A DNA stretch of 64,000 bases from Sphingobacterium sp. LZ7M1 (GTDB lineage Bacteria; Bacteroidota; Bacteroidia; Sphingobacteriales; Sphingobacteriaceae), in contig NZ_CP101134.1 in assembly GCF_024296865.1 (NCBI RefSeq), positions 558,001-622,000 of the forward strand. The letters run 5' to 3'. Positions 8,002-17,293 of the stretch are shown piece by piece; within the stretch, counting starts at the first letter, position 1, and each line of letters starts with the position of its first letter. The position numbers were made by a program, and so were the translations under genes. The notes under the pieces are model-generated. The model did no database searches and was not told where the DNA came from. It was given only the letters and a program-made list of their open reading frames with translations.

Positions 8002-9348
8002 ATGAATTGGAAACAACTGATATCGGCAAAGCGCTGGGGCTATGAAAGTCGTGCGAACAATGATCAATTTGATGCTCGTTCTGAATTTCAGCGGGATTAT
8101 GATCGTTTGATCTTTTCTTCACCATTTCGTAGGCTTCAGAACAAGACGCAGGTATTCCCTTTGCCGGGAGCTGTTTTTGTTCATAACCGCTTGACCCATA
8201 GCCTAGAGGTTGCATCGGTAGGAAGATCCTTAGGGCGTTTGTTTTACAACATGTTGAAGCAGGAGAATCCTAATATTGATGAAGAAGCACCTTTTTTGCA
8301 GGAGGTGGGGAATATTGTGTCGGCAGCATGTCTGTCTCATGATTTAGGGAACCCTGCATTTGGACACTCTGGGGAAGCTGCCATTTCCACCTTCTTTACC
8401 GAAGGGAAAGGGCAGAAGTACAAAGAGATGGTCAGCAAGGAGCAGTGGGAAGATCTGATTCATTTTGAAGGGAATGCCAATGCCTTGCGGATTTTGACCC
8501 ATGCATACAATGGGAAAGACCCCAAGGGATTTGCCTTGACCTATACGAGCTTGGCTTCCATCGTTAAATATCCTTGTTTAGCAATTGATGGACATGTGAA
8601 AGGCTCTCACCATAGAAAGAAATATGGCTTTTTCGATTCTGAAAAAGCGAGTTTTGAAAAGATTGCCTTGGAATTAGGCTTGGAAAGGGACCCTTCAAAT
8701 CCTAATGGCTATTTGCGCCATCCATTGGTTTACCTGGTTGAGGCAGCTGATGATATCTGTTATAATATCATTGACCTGGAGGATGCCCATCACCTGAAGA
8801 TCCTTTCGTACAAGGAAGTGGAGGAATTGCTCCTGCCGCTTTGTGCTGGGGAAGATTTAAGGGAGAGATTGGATTCACTGGGTGATACCGCAAGTCGGGT
8901 TTCATTATTGAGGGCAAAAGCTATCAACACCCTGATTTGGGCCTGTGCAAAGGTTTTTGTAGAAAACCAAGAGCAATTCTTGAAGGGTACCTTTGAGAAA
9001 CCGCTGATGGATGCGCTGGATCCGGAAATCGTGCAGCATATGAAGGTAATCTCGAAGATTTCCGTTGCACGTATTTACAATGCACCTACGGTGGTGCAGA
9101 TTGAAATCGCAGGTTTCAAGGTGATGAATGCTTTATTGGAAGAGTTTGTGCCAGCCTATCTGAAGTCTAACAAATCCATGTTTGACAAAAAGTTGGTGGC
9201 GATGATTCCTGAGCAGTTCCATACGGATAAGGATGATACCTATTCCAAGATCCGTGCTGTCCTTGATTTTGTTTCCGGGATGACGGATGTATATGCAGTG
9301 GAACTGTACCGTAAGATCCAAGGGATTTCTATAGCTTCCTTGGAATAA
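8002..9348 (+). CDS. dgt: Deoxyguanosinetriphosphate triphosphohydrolase (dNTPase)
   Basis: Dgt-type HD hydrolases cut dNTPs to the nucleoside and triphosphate, tuning dNTP pools. The 448-residue product starts with FSSPFRRLQNKTQVFPLPG, typical of the family. It has the metal-binding HD set: H66 in RLTHSLEV, H113-D114 in LSHDLGNPAFGHSGE, and a downstream acidic site in AADDICYNIIDLEDAHH. The length matches the 440-450-residue Bacteroidota form. A TATATTTG -7 element at 7971-7978 precedes it, although its -33 spacing is poor. topB follows after 68 bp on the same strand. Confidence 0.92.
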   Translation: MNWKQLISAKRWGYESRANNDQFDARSEFQRDYDRLIFSSPFRRLQNKTQVFPLPGAVFVHNRLTHSLEVASVGRSLGRLFYNMLKQENPNIDEEAPFLQEVGNIVSAACLSHDLGNPAFGHSGEAAISTFFTEGKGQKYKEMVSKEQWEDLIHFEGNANALRILTHAYNGKDPKGFALTYTSLASIVKYPCLAIDGHVKGSHHRKKYGFFDSEKASFEKIALELGLERDPSNPNGYLRHPLVYLVEAADDICYNIIDLEDAHHLKILSYKEVEELLLPLCAGEDLRERLDSLGDTASRVSLLRAKAINTLIWACAKVFVENQEQFLKGTFEKPLMDALDPEIVQHMKVISKISVARIYNAPTVVQIEIAGFKVMNALLEEFVPAYLKSNKSMFDKKLVAMIPEQFHTDKDDTYSKIRAVLDFVSGMTDVYAVELYRKIQGISIASLE

Positions 9349-9416
9349 AAATTTCATTTTTCGTTAGATTTAAGATGTGATATGGCTTTCGATTGAAGGC
9401 CAATATAAAGTATTGA

Positions 9417-11528
9417 ATGAAAGTAGTAATAGCTGAAAAACCTTCTGTAGCGAGAGATTTGGCCAGGGTGATGGGCGCGAAAGAGGTTAAGGATGGATAT
9501 ATTTCGGGGAATGGCTATGCCTTTACTTATGCATTTGGCCATTTGGTCCAACTGTGTACTCCGCAAGCCTATGGCTTCCATAATTGGTCCATTTCCAACT
9601 TGCCGATCATTCCCGAGCAATTTGCCTTGGAGGTGAAGAAAGTCAAGAGAGATGGCAAACAAATGGATGATTTGGGTGCCTTGAAGCAATTGAATACAAT
9701 TAAGGCTTTGTTGGCCCAAGCCGAAGAGATCATCGTGGCAACGGATGCTGGGCGAGAAGGAGAATTGATTTTCAGGAATATCTATTATTACTTGAGGTCC
9801 AATGTGCCTTTTAAAAGGCTGTGGATTTCCTCGCAGACGGATAAAGCCATCAAAGAAGGTTTTGCCAACCTGAAGGAGGGTGTAGAATACGACAGTTTAT
9901 ATATGTCGGCCAGGTCAAGATCTGAATCGGATTGGTTGATCGGTATCAATGCAACCCAAGCATTGACCTTAGCTGCAGGGAATAGAGGGCTCCTATCTTT
10001 AGGTAGGGTGCAGACCCCAACCCTTGCGATGATCTGTTCGCGATATCTGGAGAACAAAGATTTTAAGCCTCAGGCTTTCTATAAAATCCAGGCCGGTTTT
10101 GAGAAAGAGGGCATTCAGTTTAAAGCTACTTCGAATAAAATCGATAAGAAGGAAGTGGCCGAGGAAACTGTTGCCAAACTACAGGTTGGGATGCAGGCGA
10201 TGGTCAAGAATGTAGAGGCCAAGGAAACGAAGGAGCAACCACCACTGTTATTTGATTTGACTTCCCTTCAGCAGGATGCCAATAAGAAATACGGCTATTC
10301 AGCAGACCAAACCTTGAGTATTGCCCAAACTTTATATGAGAAAAAAGTAATTACCTATCCCCGTACAGGTTCCAGGTATATCGGTGAAGATGTTTTTGAA
10401 AAAATTGAGGAGCTCTTCCAGCATTTAGCGGACACCGCACAGGAACAGATTGCCGTCATCAGTAAGAACCTGATAGGCGCCAAGCTGAACAAGCGATCGG
10501 TCGACGATAAAAAGGTGACGGATCACCATGCCTTATTGGTAACCGATGAAAAACCGGGTCCAATGCCTATGGACCAGCAGAACATCTACAATATGATCGC
10601 TAAACGTATGGTAGAAAGTTTCTCGGAGGTCTGTTTAAAGGATATCACGACAGTGACAATTGACGCTGCGGGGGTGGAATTGATTGCCAAGGGAACCGTG
10701 ATCAGACAATATGGTTGGCGATTATCTGCAGACCAGGTTGAATTGCCAGATGAGGATAAAAACACGGATGACCAAGACAATGAAAATGCCCAGTTACCAA
10801 AATTGAGCATAGAGGAAATGCTTGAAGTATTGACCTTGGAATTGGCAGAGCGATTTACCAAGGCAAGACCTATCCATACGGAAGCCTCCTTATTGAAAGC
10901 GATGGAGACATCTGGTAAGGAAATCGAGGATGAGGAGATGCGCCAAGCCATGAAAGACTGTGGTTTGGGTACGCCTGCAACCCGTGCTGCAACCATCGAG
11001 ACCTTGTTTCAACGGGATTATATCAAAAGGGACAAGAAAAAATTGATCCCAACGGAGAAGGGCCTTTCGGTTTATTTCCTGATCAAGGATCGCTCCATTG
11101 CGAAAGTTACCCTGACAGGTAAATGGGAGCAGAAGCTTGAAGAAATGCGAGCGAACAAGGTGAGCTATGATGTGTTCATGAAACATATCAAAGATTATAC
11201 GGAAAAGATCACGAAAGAGCTTTTGCAATTGCGGGTAGCCATTGCCCATGAGGAACTGAAACCTTTGCAAAAAGGAAAGATCAAATGCCCTAAATGCAAG
11301 CCTGGCCAGGTGCAACTGTATGATAAGGTTGCCCAGTGTGACCATTATGCGAGGGGATGTGACTTTAAGATTTGGCGTACGCTAAATGGTGTTTTCCTCG
11401 ATGAAAAGGAGATGAAGAACCTGTTGGAGAAAGGGAAAACTTCGGTACTAAAAGGACTGAAGGGACAGGATGGGCAGGTTGTTTCCGCGCCTTTGCTTTT
11501 CGAAAACTTTAAAGTAAATATTGGTTGA
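9417..11528 (+). CDS. topB: DNA topoisomerase III
   Basis: TopB is a type IA topoisomerase that decatenates DNA through single-strand passage. The 703-residue product has an N-terminal TOPRIM domain (IAEKPS at 5-10, DAGREGE at 110-116) and the catalytic Tyr314 in VITYPRTGSRYIGE. The gate/arch domains follow (SLGRVQTPTLAM, TEASLLKAME). A C-terminal zinc-binding segment carries CPKCKPGQVQLYDKVAQC. The length is normal for this family. It is followed 18 bp later by an alpha/beta hydrolase gene, probably co-transcribed. Confidence 0.93.
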   Translation: MKVVIAEKPSVARDLARVMGAKEVKDGYISGNGYAFTYAFGHLVQLCTPQAYGFHNWSISNLPIIPEQFALEVKKVKRDGKQMDDLGALKQLNTIKALLAQAEEIIVATDAGREGELIFRNIYYYLRSNVPFKRLWISSQTDKAIKEGFANLKEGVEYDSLYMSARSRSESDWLIGINATQALTLAAGNRGLLSLGRVQTPTLAMICSRYLENKDFKPQAFYKIQAGFEKEGIQFKATSNKIDKKEVAEETVAKLQVGMQAMVKNVEAKETKEQPPLLFDLTSLQQDANKKYGYSADQTLSIAQTLYEKKVITYPRTGSRYIGEDVFEKIEELFQHLADTAQEQIAVISKNLIGAKLNKRSVDDKKVTDHHALLVTDEKPGPMPMDQQNIYNMIAKRMVESFSEVCLKDITTVTIDAAGVELIAKGTVIRQYGWRLSADQVELPDEDKNTDDQDNENAQLPKLSIEEMLEVLTLELAERFTKARPIHTEASLLKAMETSGKEIEDEEMRQAMKDCGLGTPATRAATIETLFQRDYIKRDKKKLIPTEKGLSVYFLIKDRSIAKVTLTGKWEQKLEEMRANKVSYDVFMKHIKDYTEKITKELLQLRVAIAHEELKPLQKGKIKCPKCKPGQVQLYDKVAQCDHYARGCDFKIWRTLNGVFLDEKEMKNLLEKGKTSVLKGLKGQDGQVVSAPLLFENFKVNIG

Positions 11529-11546
11529 TTTCCTTAACTTAGATAG

Positions 11547-12197
11547 ATGGACACTATCTATGTTTTCTCTGGTTTAGGAGCGGATCGTCGGGTCTTTGAA
11601 AAACTTGATTTTTCAGGGATGCAGGTGGTTTATGTGGACTGGTTAAAACCAAGACCTGCAGAAGCATTGGAAAGTTATGTGTTCAGGCTTGCCGAGCATT
11701 ATCAGATTCCCAAACAGGGAGCAAATGTACTGGGACTTTCTTTTGGTGGAATGTGCATTGCTGAGCTCTCAAAATACTATGATTTCAAGAAAACCATTTT
11801 AATTTCTTCGGCGAAGACCAAGGATGAATTACCGAAGGTCTTGGGCGTTTCCAAATTCCTTTCTCTGCACAAATTGTTTTCTGGAAACCAATCGAGATTT
11901 GCGAATTCCAAAGTTCTGTATTGGCTCTTTGGACTGAAGTCGGATGAAGAACAATTCCTGTTTGATACGATGTTGGCAGATACAGATCCGGACTTTCAAA
12001 AATGGGCCGTGGACAAGATCGTCAATTGGGAGAACAGTCATGTTCCTGTTAACTGTCTGCATATCCATGGTGATAAAGATCGATTGATTCCAATCCAGAA
12101 CGTAGACTATAGCATTCGGGTAAAAGGGGGCGGGCATTTTATGGTTTGGAATAAAGCTGCTGAGCTCAATTTTCCCATTCGAAATTTTCTCCTTTAA
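11547..12197 (+). CDS. Alpha/beta hydrolase-fold protein
   Basis: This 216-residue protein has a complete hydrolase triad: nucleophile S65 in GLSFGGM, D178 in HGDKDRLIP and H197 in KGGGHFMVW. The N-terminus FSGLGADRRVF supplies the oxyanion loop. It has no signal peptide and a short cap region. The substrate cannot be told from the sequence. It starts 18 bp after topB on the same strand, so it is probably translated from the same mRNA; a functional link is not obvious. Confidence 0.8.
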   Translation: MDTIYVFSGLGADRRVFEKLDFSGMQVVYVDWLKPRPAEALESYVFRLAEHYQIPKQGANVLGLSFGGMCIAELSKYYDFKKTILISSAKTKDELPKVLGVSKFLSLHKLFSGNQSRFANSKVLYWLFGLKSDEEQFLFDTMLADTDPDFQKWAVDKIVNWENSHVPVNCLHIHGDKDRLIPIQNVDYSIRVKGGGHFMVWNKAAELNFPIRNFLL

Positions 12198-12246
12198 TTG
12201 TCCTGATTTCCTCTAAGTCATGTTGCGGTCAATTGTAGCAGCATGG

Positions 12247-12277
12247 TTTTCCATCTATAAGTTTTGTGTTACCTTTG
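12247..12277 (+). promoter_or_regulatory. Promoter for the 12.3-kb gene
   Basis: TTTT (12247-12250), exactly 19 bases and TACCTTTG (12270-12277) fit the Bacteroidota consensus. The ATG begins only 6 bases after the -7 element, so the transcript should have almost no leader. Confidence 0.6.
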
Positions 12278-12283
12278 CAGCTT

Positions 12284-13264
12284 ATGGCAAATAAACTCTA
12301 TAATCCCTTTTTGGATTTTAAATTTGATAACAAAACTTGCTTCTTGTCAGGAAAAGCATTGGAGTCGGAAGATGAAAAGATTCAGGTATTCCCTGTTTGG
12401 ATGATGCGCATCTTTGATTTGGAAGATAAGCCGTTTAAGTTGTTGGATGAGAGTTTGGTGACTTACAAGCAGTTGCAATTGCCATGTTCGGCTGAGGTGG
12501 CGGCAGTCATCGCAGAGGTAGAGAGAAAGGTGGAGGATGCAGTGAACATTGGCTACACGGCTTTAAAAGAGCTGGATCAGCTGACCCTTTTTCAATGGGT
12601 TGGTAAAATCCTGTACGGTGTGGTATTCAACGAGATCCAAGTAGGGATTAGGCAGGCTTTCCTTTCCGGAGAGCAGTTGAATTTTTCCCAAGCATTGGTA
12701 CATAAGTTCAAGAACCTGCATTTTATGTTGCAATCGCTGATCACTCCGATGGAGTTTGAACATAAAAACCCCTTTACAATTTTAGTGTTGCCTGTTGACA
12801 GTACTCCAGAAACCTTTATGTACCGAGATGAGATCAATACCTTGATCTTTTCGATCCGTATGAAGGATTTTGCCATCATAGCGACCATGCAAGATAATGG
12901 TGTGCATGAAATCTATCATGATGAGGTTTTAGCAAAAATAAAGGGGAAGGTTTTGCACCCTGTTCAATTTGAAGAGATCTGTGCTCGCTTTTTCTATTCT
13001 GCTTATTTATTTAACAGGTTGCCCGAATATACCTATATGGAAGTTCCAGAGAAGGTTTTCGTGGAGCCAATGCCTTTGAATGATTGGACCCTCAAGCCGA
13101 TTTTTGATCAATGGACGGCTAAGACCTATGGACAGGTATTGGAAAGTTTTTGGAAGCCCTGGGGCTATACCTTATTTGAAATCATCAAGGACCCTGAGAA
13201 TCCTATGAGCTTCATTACGGATGATCAAGGCGAATTTCTTTCCGATATTGATCTAGCAAAGTAA
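12284..13264 (+). CDS. Conserved protein of unknown function
   Basis: This 326-residue soluble protein has no signal peptide or membrane segment. The N-terminus NPFLDFKFDNKTCFLSGKAL contains a single CFLSG that loosely recalls the first Cys pair of HNH or zinc-ribbon domains, but the second Cys and any partner pair are missing. The rest is rich in aromatic and acidic residues with no recognised catalytic motif. The ATG at 12284 is chosen because the promoter ends at 12277; an earlier in-frame start at 12266 would overlap the promoter. I do not recognise the family. Confidence 0.6.
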   Translation: MANKLYNPFLDFKFDNKTCFLSGKALESEDEKIQVFPVWMMRIFDLEDKPFKLLDESLVTYKQLQLPCSAEVAAVIAEVERKVEDAVNIGYTALKELDQLTLFQWVGKILYGVVFNEIQVGIRQAFLSGEQLNFSQALVHKFKNLHFMLQSLITPMEFEHKNPFTILVLPVDSTPETFMYRDEINTLIFSIRMKDFAIIATMQDNGVHEIYHDEVLAKIKGKVLHPVQFEEICARFFYSAYLFNRLPEYTYMEVPEKVFVEPMPLNDWTLKPIFDQWTAKTYGQVLESFWKPWGYTLFEIIKDPENPMSFITDDQGEFLSDIDLAK

Positions 13265-13318
13265 TTTCTGTTATTCTTGAATTTTTCTTACCTTTTAGGT
13301 ATTGATTTTAAGACCCTT

Positions 13319-13753
13319 ATGAAGATATTTTTCACGATCGTTATCCTGTTTCTTTCTGCTTTTGGGAGTTTAAAGGCCCAAAATGAAGTGGTTGTGGACA
13401 GCAGTGTCGTGCGGGAAGTGGATGTTATTCCTCAGTTTGTTGGCGGAGCTATAGGATGGCAACGCTTTTTGGAAAATAACTTAAACCTATCCGGTGTTTT
13501 CAGGGATATGGACAGCACTGAATATGTGAAGTATGGTCTCCGTCAGACTGCCATCTTGGAATTTACAGTCTGTGAAGATGGAGAATTATGCGATATCGAC
13601 ATCGTCAACAAGTCCAAAATCAGTCCTTCATTTGCGCGAGAAACCATGCGCCTCATCAAGAAATCCCCGAAATGGAAAGCAGCCATAAAGGATGATAAGC
13701 CAGTCCGCACTCGGATTAGGCAGCCGATCGTTGCAATCCTTGATGAATACTAA
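13319..13753 (+). CDS. Secreted TonB C-terminal-domain protein
   Basis: This 144-residue protein has a signal peptide (MKIFFTIVILFLSAFGSLKAQ) and then a TonB C-terminal-like domain. The latter is seen as PQFVGGAIGWQRFLENNL, AILEFTVCEDGELCDIDIV and ETMRLIKKSPKWKAAIKDDKPV, the usual order for the fold. The inner-membrane anchor and proline-rich rod of true TonB are missing, so it is a stand-alone periplasmic or secreted domain, common in Bacteroidota. The ATG at 13319 is preferred to the ORF start at 13277 because it gives a clean signal peptide. It lies just upstream of the SusC-type operon but has its own spacing of 245 bp. Confidence 0.75.
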   Translation: MKIFFTIVILFLSAFGSLKAQNEVVVDSSVVREVDVIPQFVGGAIGWQRFLENNLNLSGVFRDMDSTEYVKYGLRQTAILEFTVCEDGELCDIDIVNKSKISPSFARETMRLIKKSPKWKAAIKDDKPVRTRIRQPIVAILDEY

Positions 13754-13813
13754 TCCTAGCTAAAACTTATTAGCATATTCCTAATAATAATATTGTAGTA
13801 ATAGTTAAATTAC

Positions 13814-13831
13814 TGTAAAGGCATCTTTACA
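13814..13831. promoter_or_regulatory. Inverted repeat upstream of the SusC operon
   Basis: TGTAAAG-GCAT-CTTTACA is a perfect 7-bp inverted repeat without a T-run, 168 bp before the SusC start. It could be an operator or a leader hairpin. No regulator gene is adjacent. Confidence 0.3.
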
Positions 13832-13998
13832 ATAATTATTGCACTTTGTCATTTATTTTATTGGTAATTTTTTAATAAATATTAAATTTGACAAACCAAA
13901 TTATGAAATTACCGCATATGAAACGACCTCCAATTTGATGGTTAATTCTTCTCTAGAATTAATCTATCATGAAAATTAGCACCTAAATTATTTCACTT

Positions 13999-16900
13999 AT
14001 GAAACTAACCACTTGTCCAAAAAATTGGACAAAACCATTGCTGTTTACCAGTAAATGGACATTAATGGGCTTTACATGCCTGTCGTTATTTGTGTATCCT
14101 GAGCATACATTTGCGCGAATAAATAGCGACGTAATTTCTTTTCAGGAAGAAATTGAAATTAAAGGGAAAATTACTGACAAGAATGGTGCTCCCATCGCTG
14201 GGGTATCCATTACCATCAAGGGCAAAAGCATCAGTACATCAACAGATGCCAATGGAAATTTCACTTTCCGAGTTCCAAGAAATTCCGTTTTGGTAATGAC
14301 TTCAATGGGGTACAGCTCAATTGAGCATGTCGTATTGAATTCCAATCCAATCAATTTGACGATGACAGAGTCCAATGAGGAATTGGATGAGGTCGTTGTA
14401 ATCGGTTATGGAACGCAAAGCCGTAAGGAGACGACCGGAAGTTTAACATCTGTAAAAGGGGATGATGTGGGGAACTTGCCCGTTCAGAGTTTTGATGCTT
14501 CCTTGGCCGGTAGATCATCTGGGGTTCAAGTGAATACCAGTTCAGGTGTTCTGAATCAAGCTCCAGTGTTCAAGATTAGAGGAACTAACTCTCTATCATT
14601 AAGTACCTATCCTTTGGTCGTGATCGATGGGGTTCCAGCCTTCAATGATAATGACGATTCAGGACCAAGTTATGCGGCTTCCAATCCATTATCTGCAATC
14701 AATCCAGCCGATATTGAGAGTATAGATATCGCTAAGGATGCTGCTGCAACCAGTATTTACGGTTCGCGAGCTGCCAACGGGGTGGTATTTATCACTACTA
14801 AAAAAGGGAAAAGAGGTTCTGCCAAAGTTAATTATGAAGGTTGGTTGGGTTATACAACCGCTAACCGTTTACCGGAGTTGTTGAATGCTGCCCAATATGT
14901 GGAAATCAAGAACGAAGCATTAAGGAACGACGGGACCTTTAATGACACTAAAAACTTTTACGGGTTGAGTAAGGATGCTAATGGAAATACCATTGACACA
15001 CGTTGGTATGATTACATCTATCAAACCGGAACTTCCCATTCACATAACATCAATATTTCTGGAGCAACAGAGAAAACCAATTATTTTGGTTCTGCAGCAT
15101 ATACCGATCAAGAGGGTATCTTCCAGAAAAATGGTTTCAATAGAAAGTCAGCGATGTTCAATATTGACAATACGACTACCGATTGGTTAAAGTTGGGCGT
15201 TAAGTTGAACTATGTCAATGAAAACAACTTGGCGGCAATGTCTACCGGTGCAGGTGGCCAAGGTGGTTTTCAGTCTTCTTCATCTTCTGGTGCGATGGCG
15301 CGGTTAGCATTGATTTCAGCGCCTATCATCGGTCCGTATAACAATGACGGAAGTTTTAACGTGACTTCAAATGGTTTCTTGGGATTAATGGACAATACAG
15401 GACATTTGAATCAATCAAGACTAGGTTTCTACAATCCAGTGATTTCATTGCTGAACAATTATTCAAATAATACAGGAAATAATGTGCAATCCAATGCCTA
15501 TGTGCAGATTAAACCCTTGAAATGGATTACCTATAAATCTGTTTATGGAATCGATTATAGAAACGTAGATTATAACAATTATTATTCACCACTTTCGGGA
15601 GAAGGATTAGCTAGCAACGGTTCTGCAAGTAGTGTAAGTTCTAAACGCCAGCGTTGGGTTTGGACAAATACATTGACATTCGACCGGAACTATGATAAAC
15701 ATAGCTTTAATCTATTGTTAGGTCAAGAACAACAAAGAACGACAGGTTCTATGTTTGGTTTGCAAAGAACTGGCCAGACGGATCCATACTACACTAATAT
15801 ACAGGGTGGTTGGCAAAACGTTTTTGACTATAGAACTGATAACCAAGAAATCAATAACTATCTGTTCTCCTTGTTTTCCCGTTTGCAATATGACTATCAA
15901 AAGAAGTACTTCTTTACTGCCAACTTAAGACAGGATGAATATTCTGCTTTAGGACTGAACAATAAGAAAGGTACATTTTGGGGAGTTTCCGGTGGATGGG
16001 ACATTGCTAAGGAAGCTTTTTGGTCAGCGAGTTCATGGGGACAAAAGATCAATGCCTTTAAGTTGAGAAGCAGTTATGGTAAAGTGGGTAATGTGGGTGG
16101 ACTTGGAGACTTTGGAGCGATCAATACTTATTCTGCCACCTTATATGGAGGTCAACCGGGTTTAACCTATTCGGTAACTGGAAACCCTGACCTAAAATGG
16201 GAAACCAGTAAGAAATTTGATATAGGGTTGGATTTTGCCTTATTCAATTCAGCTATCACAGGGGAGATCGGTTATTACAAAAACTCTATCGACGGTTTGA
16301 TCTTCGCGGTGCCGCTACCTCCTTCAGTTGGTATTCCTAATGGTACTTCAAACAGTATTCTGCAGAACGTTGGTGAAATGTATAATAGAGGGTTTGAATT
16401 TACTATTGGAGGTGCTCCAGTCCGTAAAGAGGATTTCAGATGGAATAGCTCATTTAACCTAACTACCAACCATAATGAAGTATTGACATTGGCGAATGGC
16501 GTGCCGAGTATCATTTCAGGTTCTTTGGATGGGATGACGATTACTTTACCTGGACAACCTGCCGGTATGCTCTATGCTATTGAAACTGCTGGTGTGGACC
16601 CTGAGACAGGAAGAAGGATCTTCATTGATGGCGATGGCAAGAAAGTATTCTATCAACAGAATGTTTCAGGGATCAATGCTGTCAAATACCAATGGGAATA
16701 TGAGGATGGCACCAGAGCTAGAGCTATTACTCCGTCTGATGATGCTAAACCATATAAACCAACCGCTCCTAAGTTGTTTGGGGGATGGACCAACAGCTTT
16801 AACTATAAAGGTGTTGACCTGACAGTGTTATTGACCTACCAATTGGGGGGCTATATGATGAATGGTAACCAAGGAACTATGCGCGACTTACGGTTCTGGA

Positions 16901-17271
16901 ACAATTCAGCGGATATGATGCGTAGATGGCAGAATCCAGGGGACCAGACCGATATTCCAAGGGTTGTAAATAACGACAATGTGTCCAATGGTAATACATT
17001 GCCTTTAATACATAATATTTCCTCGACAGATTACTTGCGCTTAAAGAATGTGATGCTTTCCTACACGATACCAAATACTTTGGTGAGCAAAATGAAGCTG
17101 AATAACATTCGTGTTTATGTCAGTGGCCAAAACCTAGCATTATGGACCAAGTACACTGGGTATGACCCAGATGTTACTACCAATGGTAACAATGCAATCA
17201 GACAAGGCATTGACAAGAACCAAGCACCAAATGCAAGGACATTCACATTTGGATTAAACGTTGGATTTTAA
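13999..17271 (+). CDS. SusC/RagA-family TonB-dependent outer-membrane receptor
   Basis: This 1090-residue importer carries a signal sequence (about 1-40), a CarboxypepD_reg-like beta-sandwich (about 52-125, IKGKITDKNGAPIAGVSITI) and the TonB box region DEVVVIGYGTQSRKETTGSL. A plug (about 130-250) is followed by a long 22-strand barrel ending in FTFGLNVGF, with a C-terminal Phe. There is no N-terminal secretin/STN domain, so direct FecR/ECF control is not expected. It begins a five-gene operon with SusD and three peptidases, which points to oligopeptides rather than glycans as cargo; that is an inference from context. The next gene, the SusD-like lipoprotein, starts 22 bp later. Confidence 0.93.
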   Translation: MKLTTCPKNWTKPLLFTSKWTLMGFTCLSLFVYPEHTFARINSDVISFQEEIEIKGKITDKNGAPIAGVSITIKGKSISTSTDANGNFTFRVPRNSVLVMTSMGYSSIEHVVLNSNPINLTMTESNEELDEVVVIGYGTQSRKETTGSLTSVKGDDVGNLPVQSFDASLAGRSSGVQVNTSSGVLNQAPVFKIRGTNSLSLSTYPLVVIDGVPAFNDNDDSGPSYAASNPLSAINPADIESIDIAKDAAATSIYGSRAANGVVFITTKKGKRGSAKVNYEGWLGYTTANRLPELLNAAQYVEIKNEALRNDGTFNDTKNFYGLSKDANGNTIDTRWYDYIYQTGTSHSHNINISGATEKTNYFGSAAYTDQEGIFQKNGFNRKSAMFNIDNTTTDWLKLGVKLNYVNENNLAAMSTGAGGQGGFQSSSSSGAMARLALISAPIIGPYNNDGSFNVTSNGFLGLMDNTGHLNQSRLGFYNPVISLLNNYSNNTGNNVQSNAYVQIKPLKWITYKSVYGIDYRNVDYNNYYSPLSGEGLASNGSASSVSSKRQRWVWTNTLTFDRNYDKHSFNLLLGQEQQRTTGSMFGLQRTGQTDPYYTNIQGGWQNVFDYRTDNQEINNYLFSLFSRLQYDYQKKYFFTANLRQDEYSALGLNNKKGTFWGVSGGWDIAKEAFWSASSWGQKINAFKLRSSYGKVGNVGGLGDFGAINTYSATLYGGQPGLTYSVTGNPDLKWETSKKFDIGLDFALFNSAITGEIGYYKNSIDGLIFAVPLPPSVGIPNGTSNSILQNVGEMYNRGFEFTIGGAPVRKEDFRWNSSFNLTTNHNEVLTLANGVPSIISGSLDGMTITLPGQPAGMLYAIETAGVDPETGRRIFIDGDGKKVFYQQNVSGINAVKYQWEYEDGTRARAITPSDDAKPYKPTAPKLFGGWTNSFNYKGVDLTVLLTYQLGGYMMNGNQGTMRDLRFWNNSADMMRRWQNPGDQTDIPRVVNNDNVSNGNTLPLIHNISSTDYLRLKNVMLSYTIPNTLVSKMKLNNIRVYVSGQNLALWTKYTGYDPDVTTNGNNAIRQGIDKNQAPNARTFTFGLNVGF

Positions 17272-17293
17272 GGACAATTAAAAACTTATCACA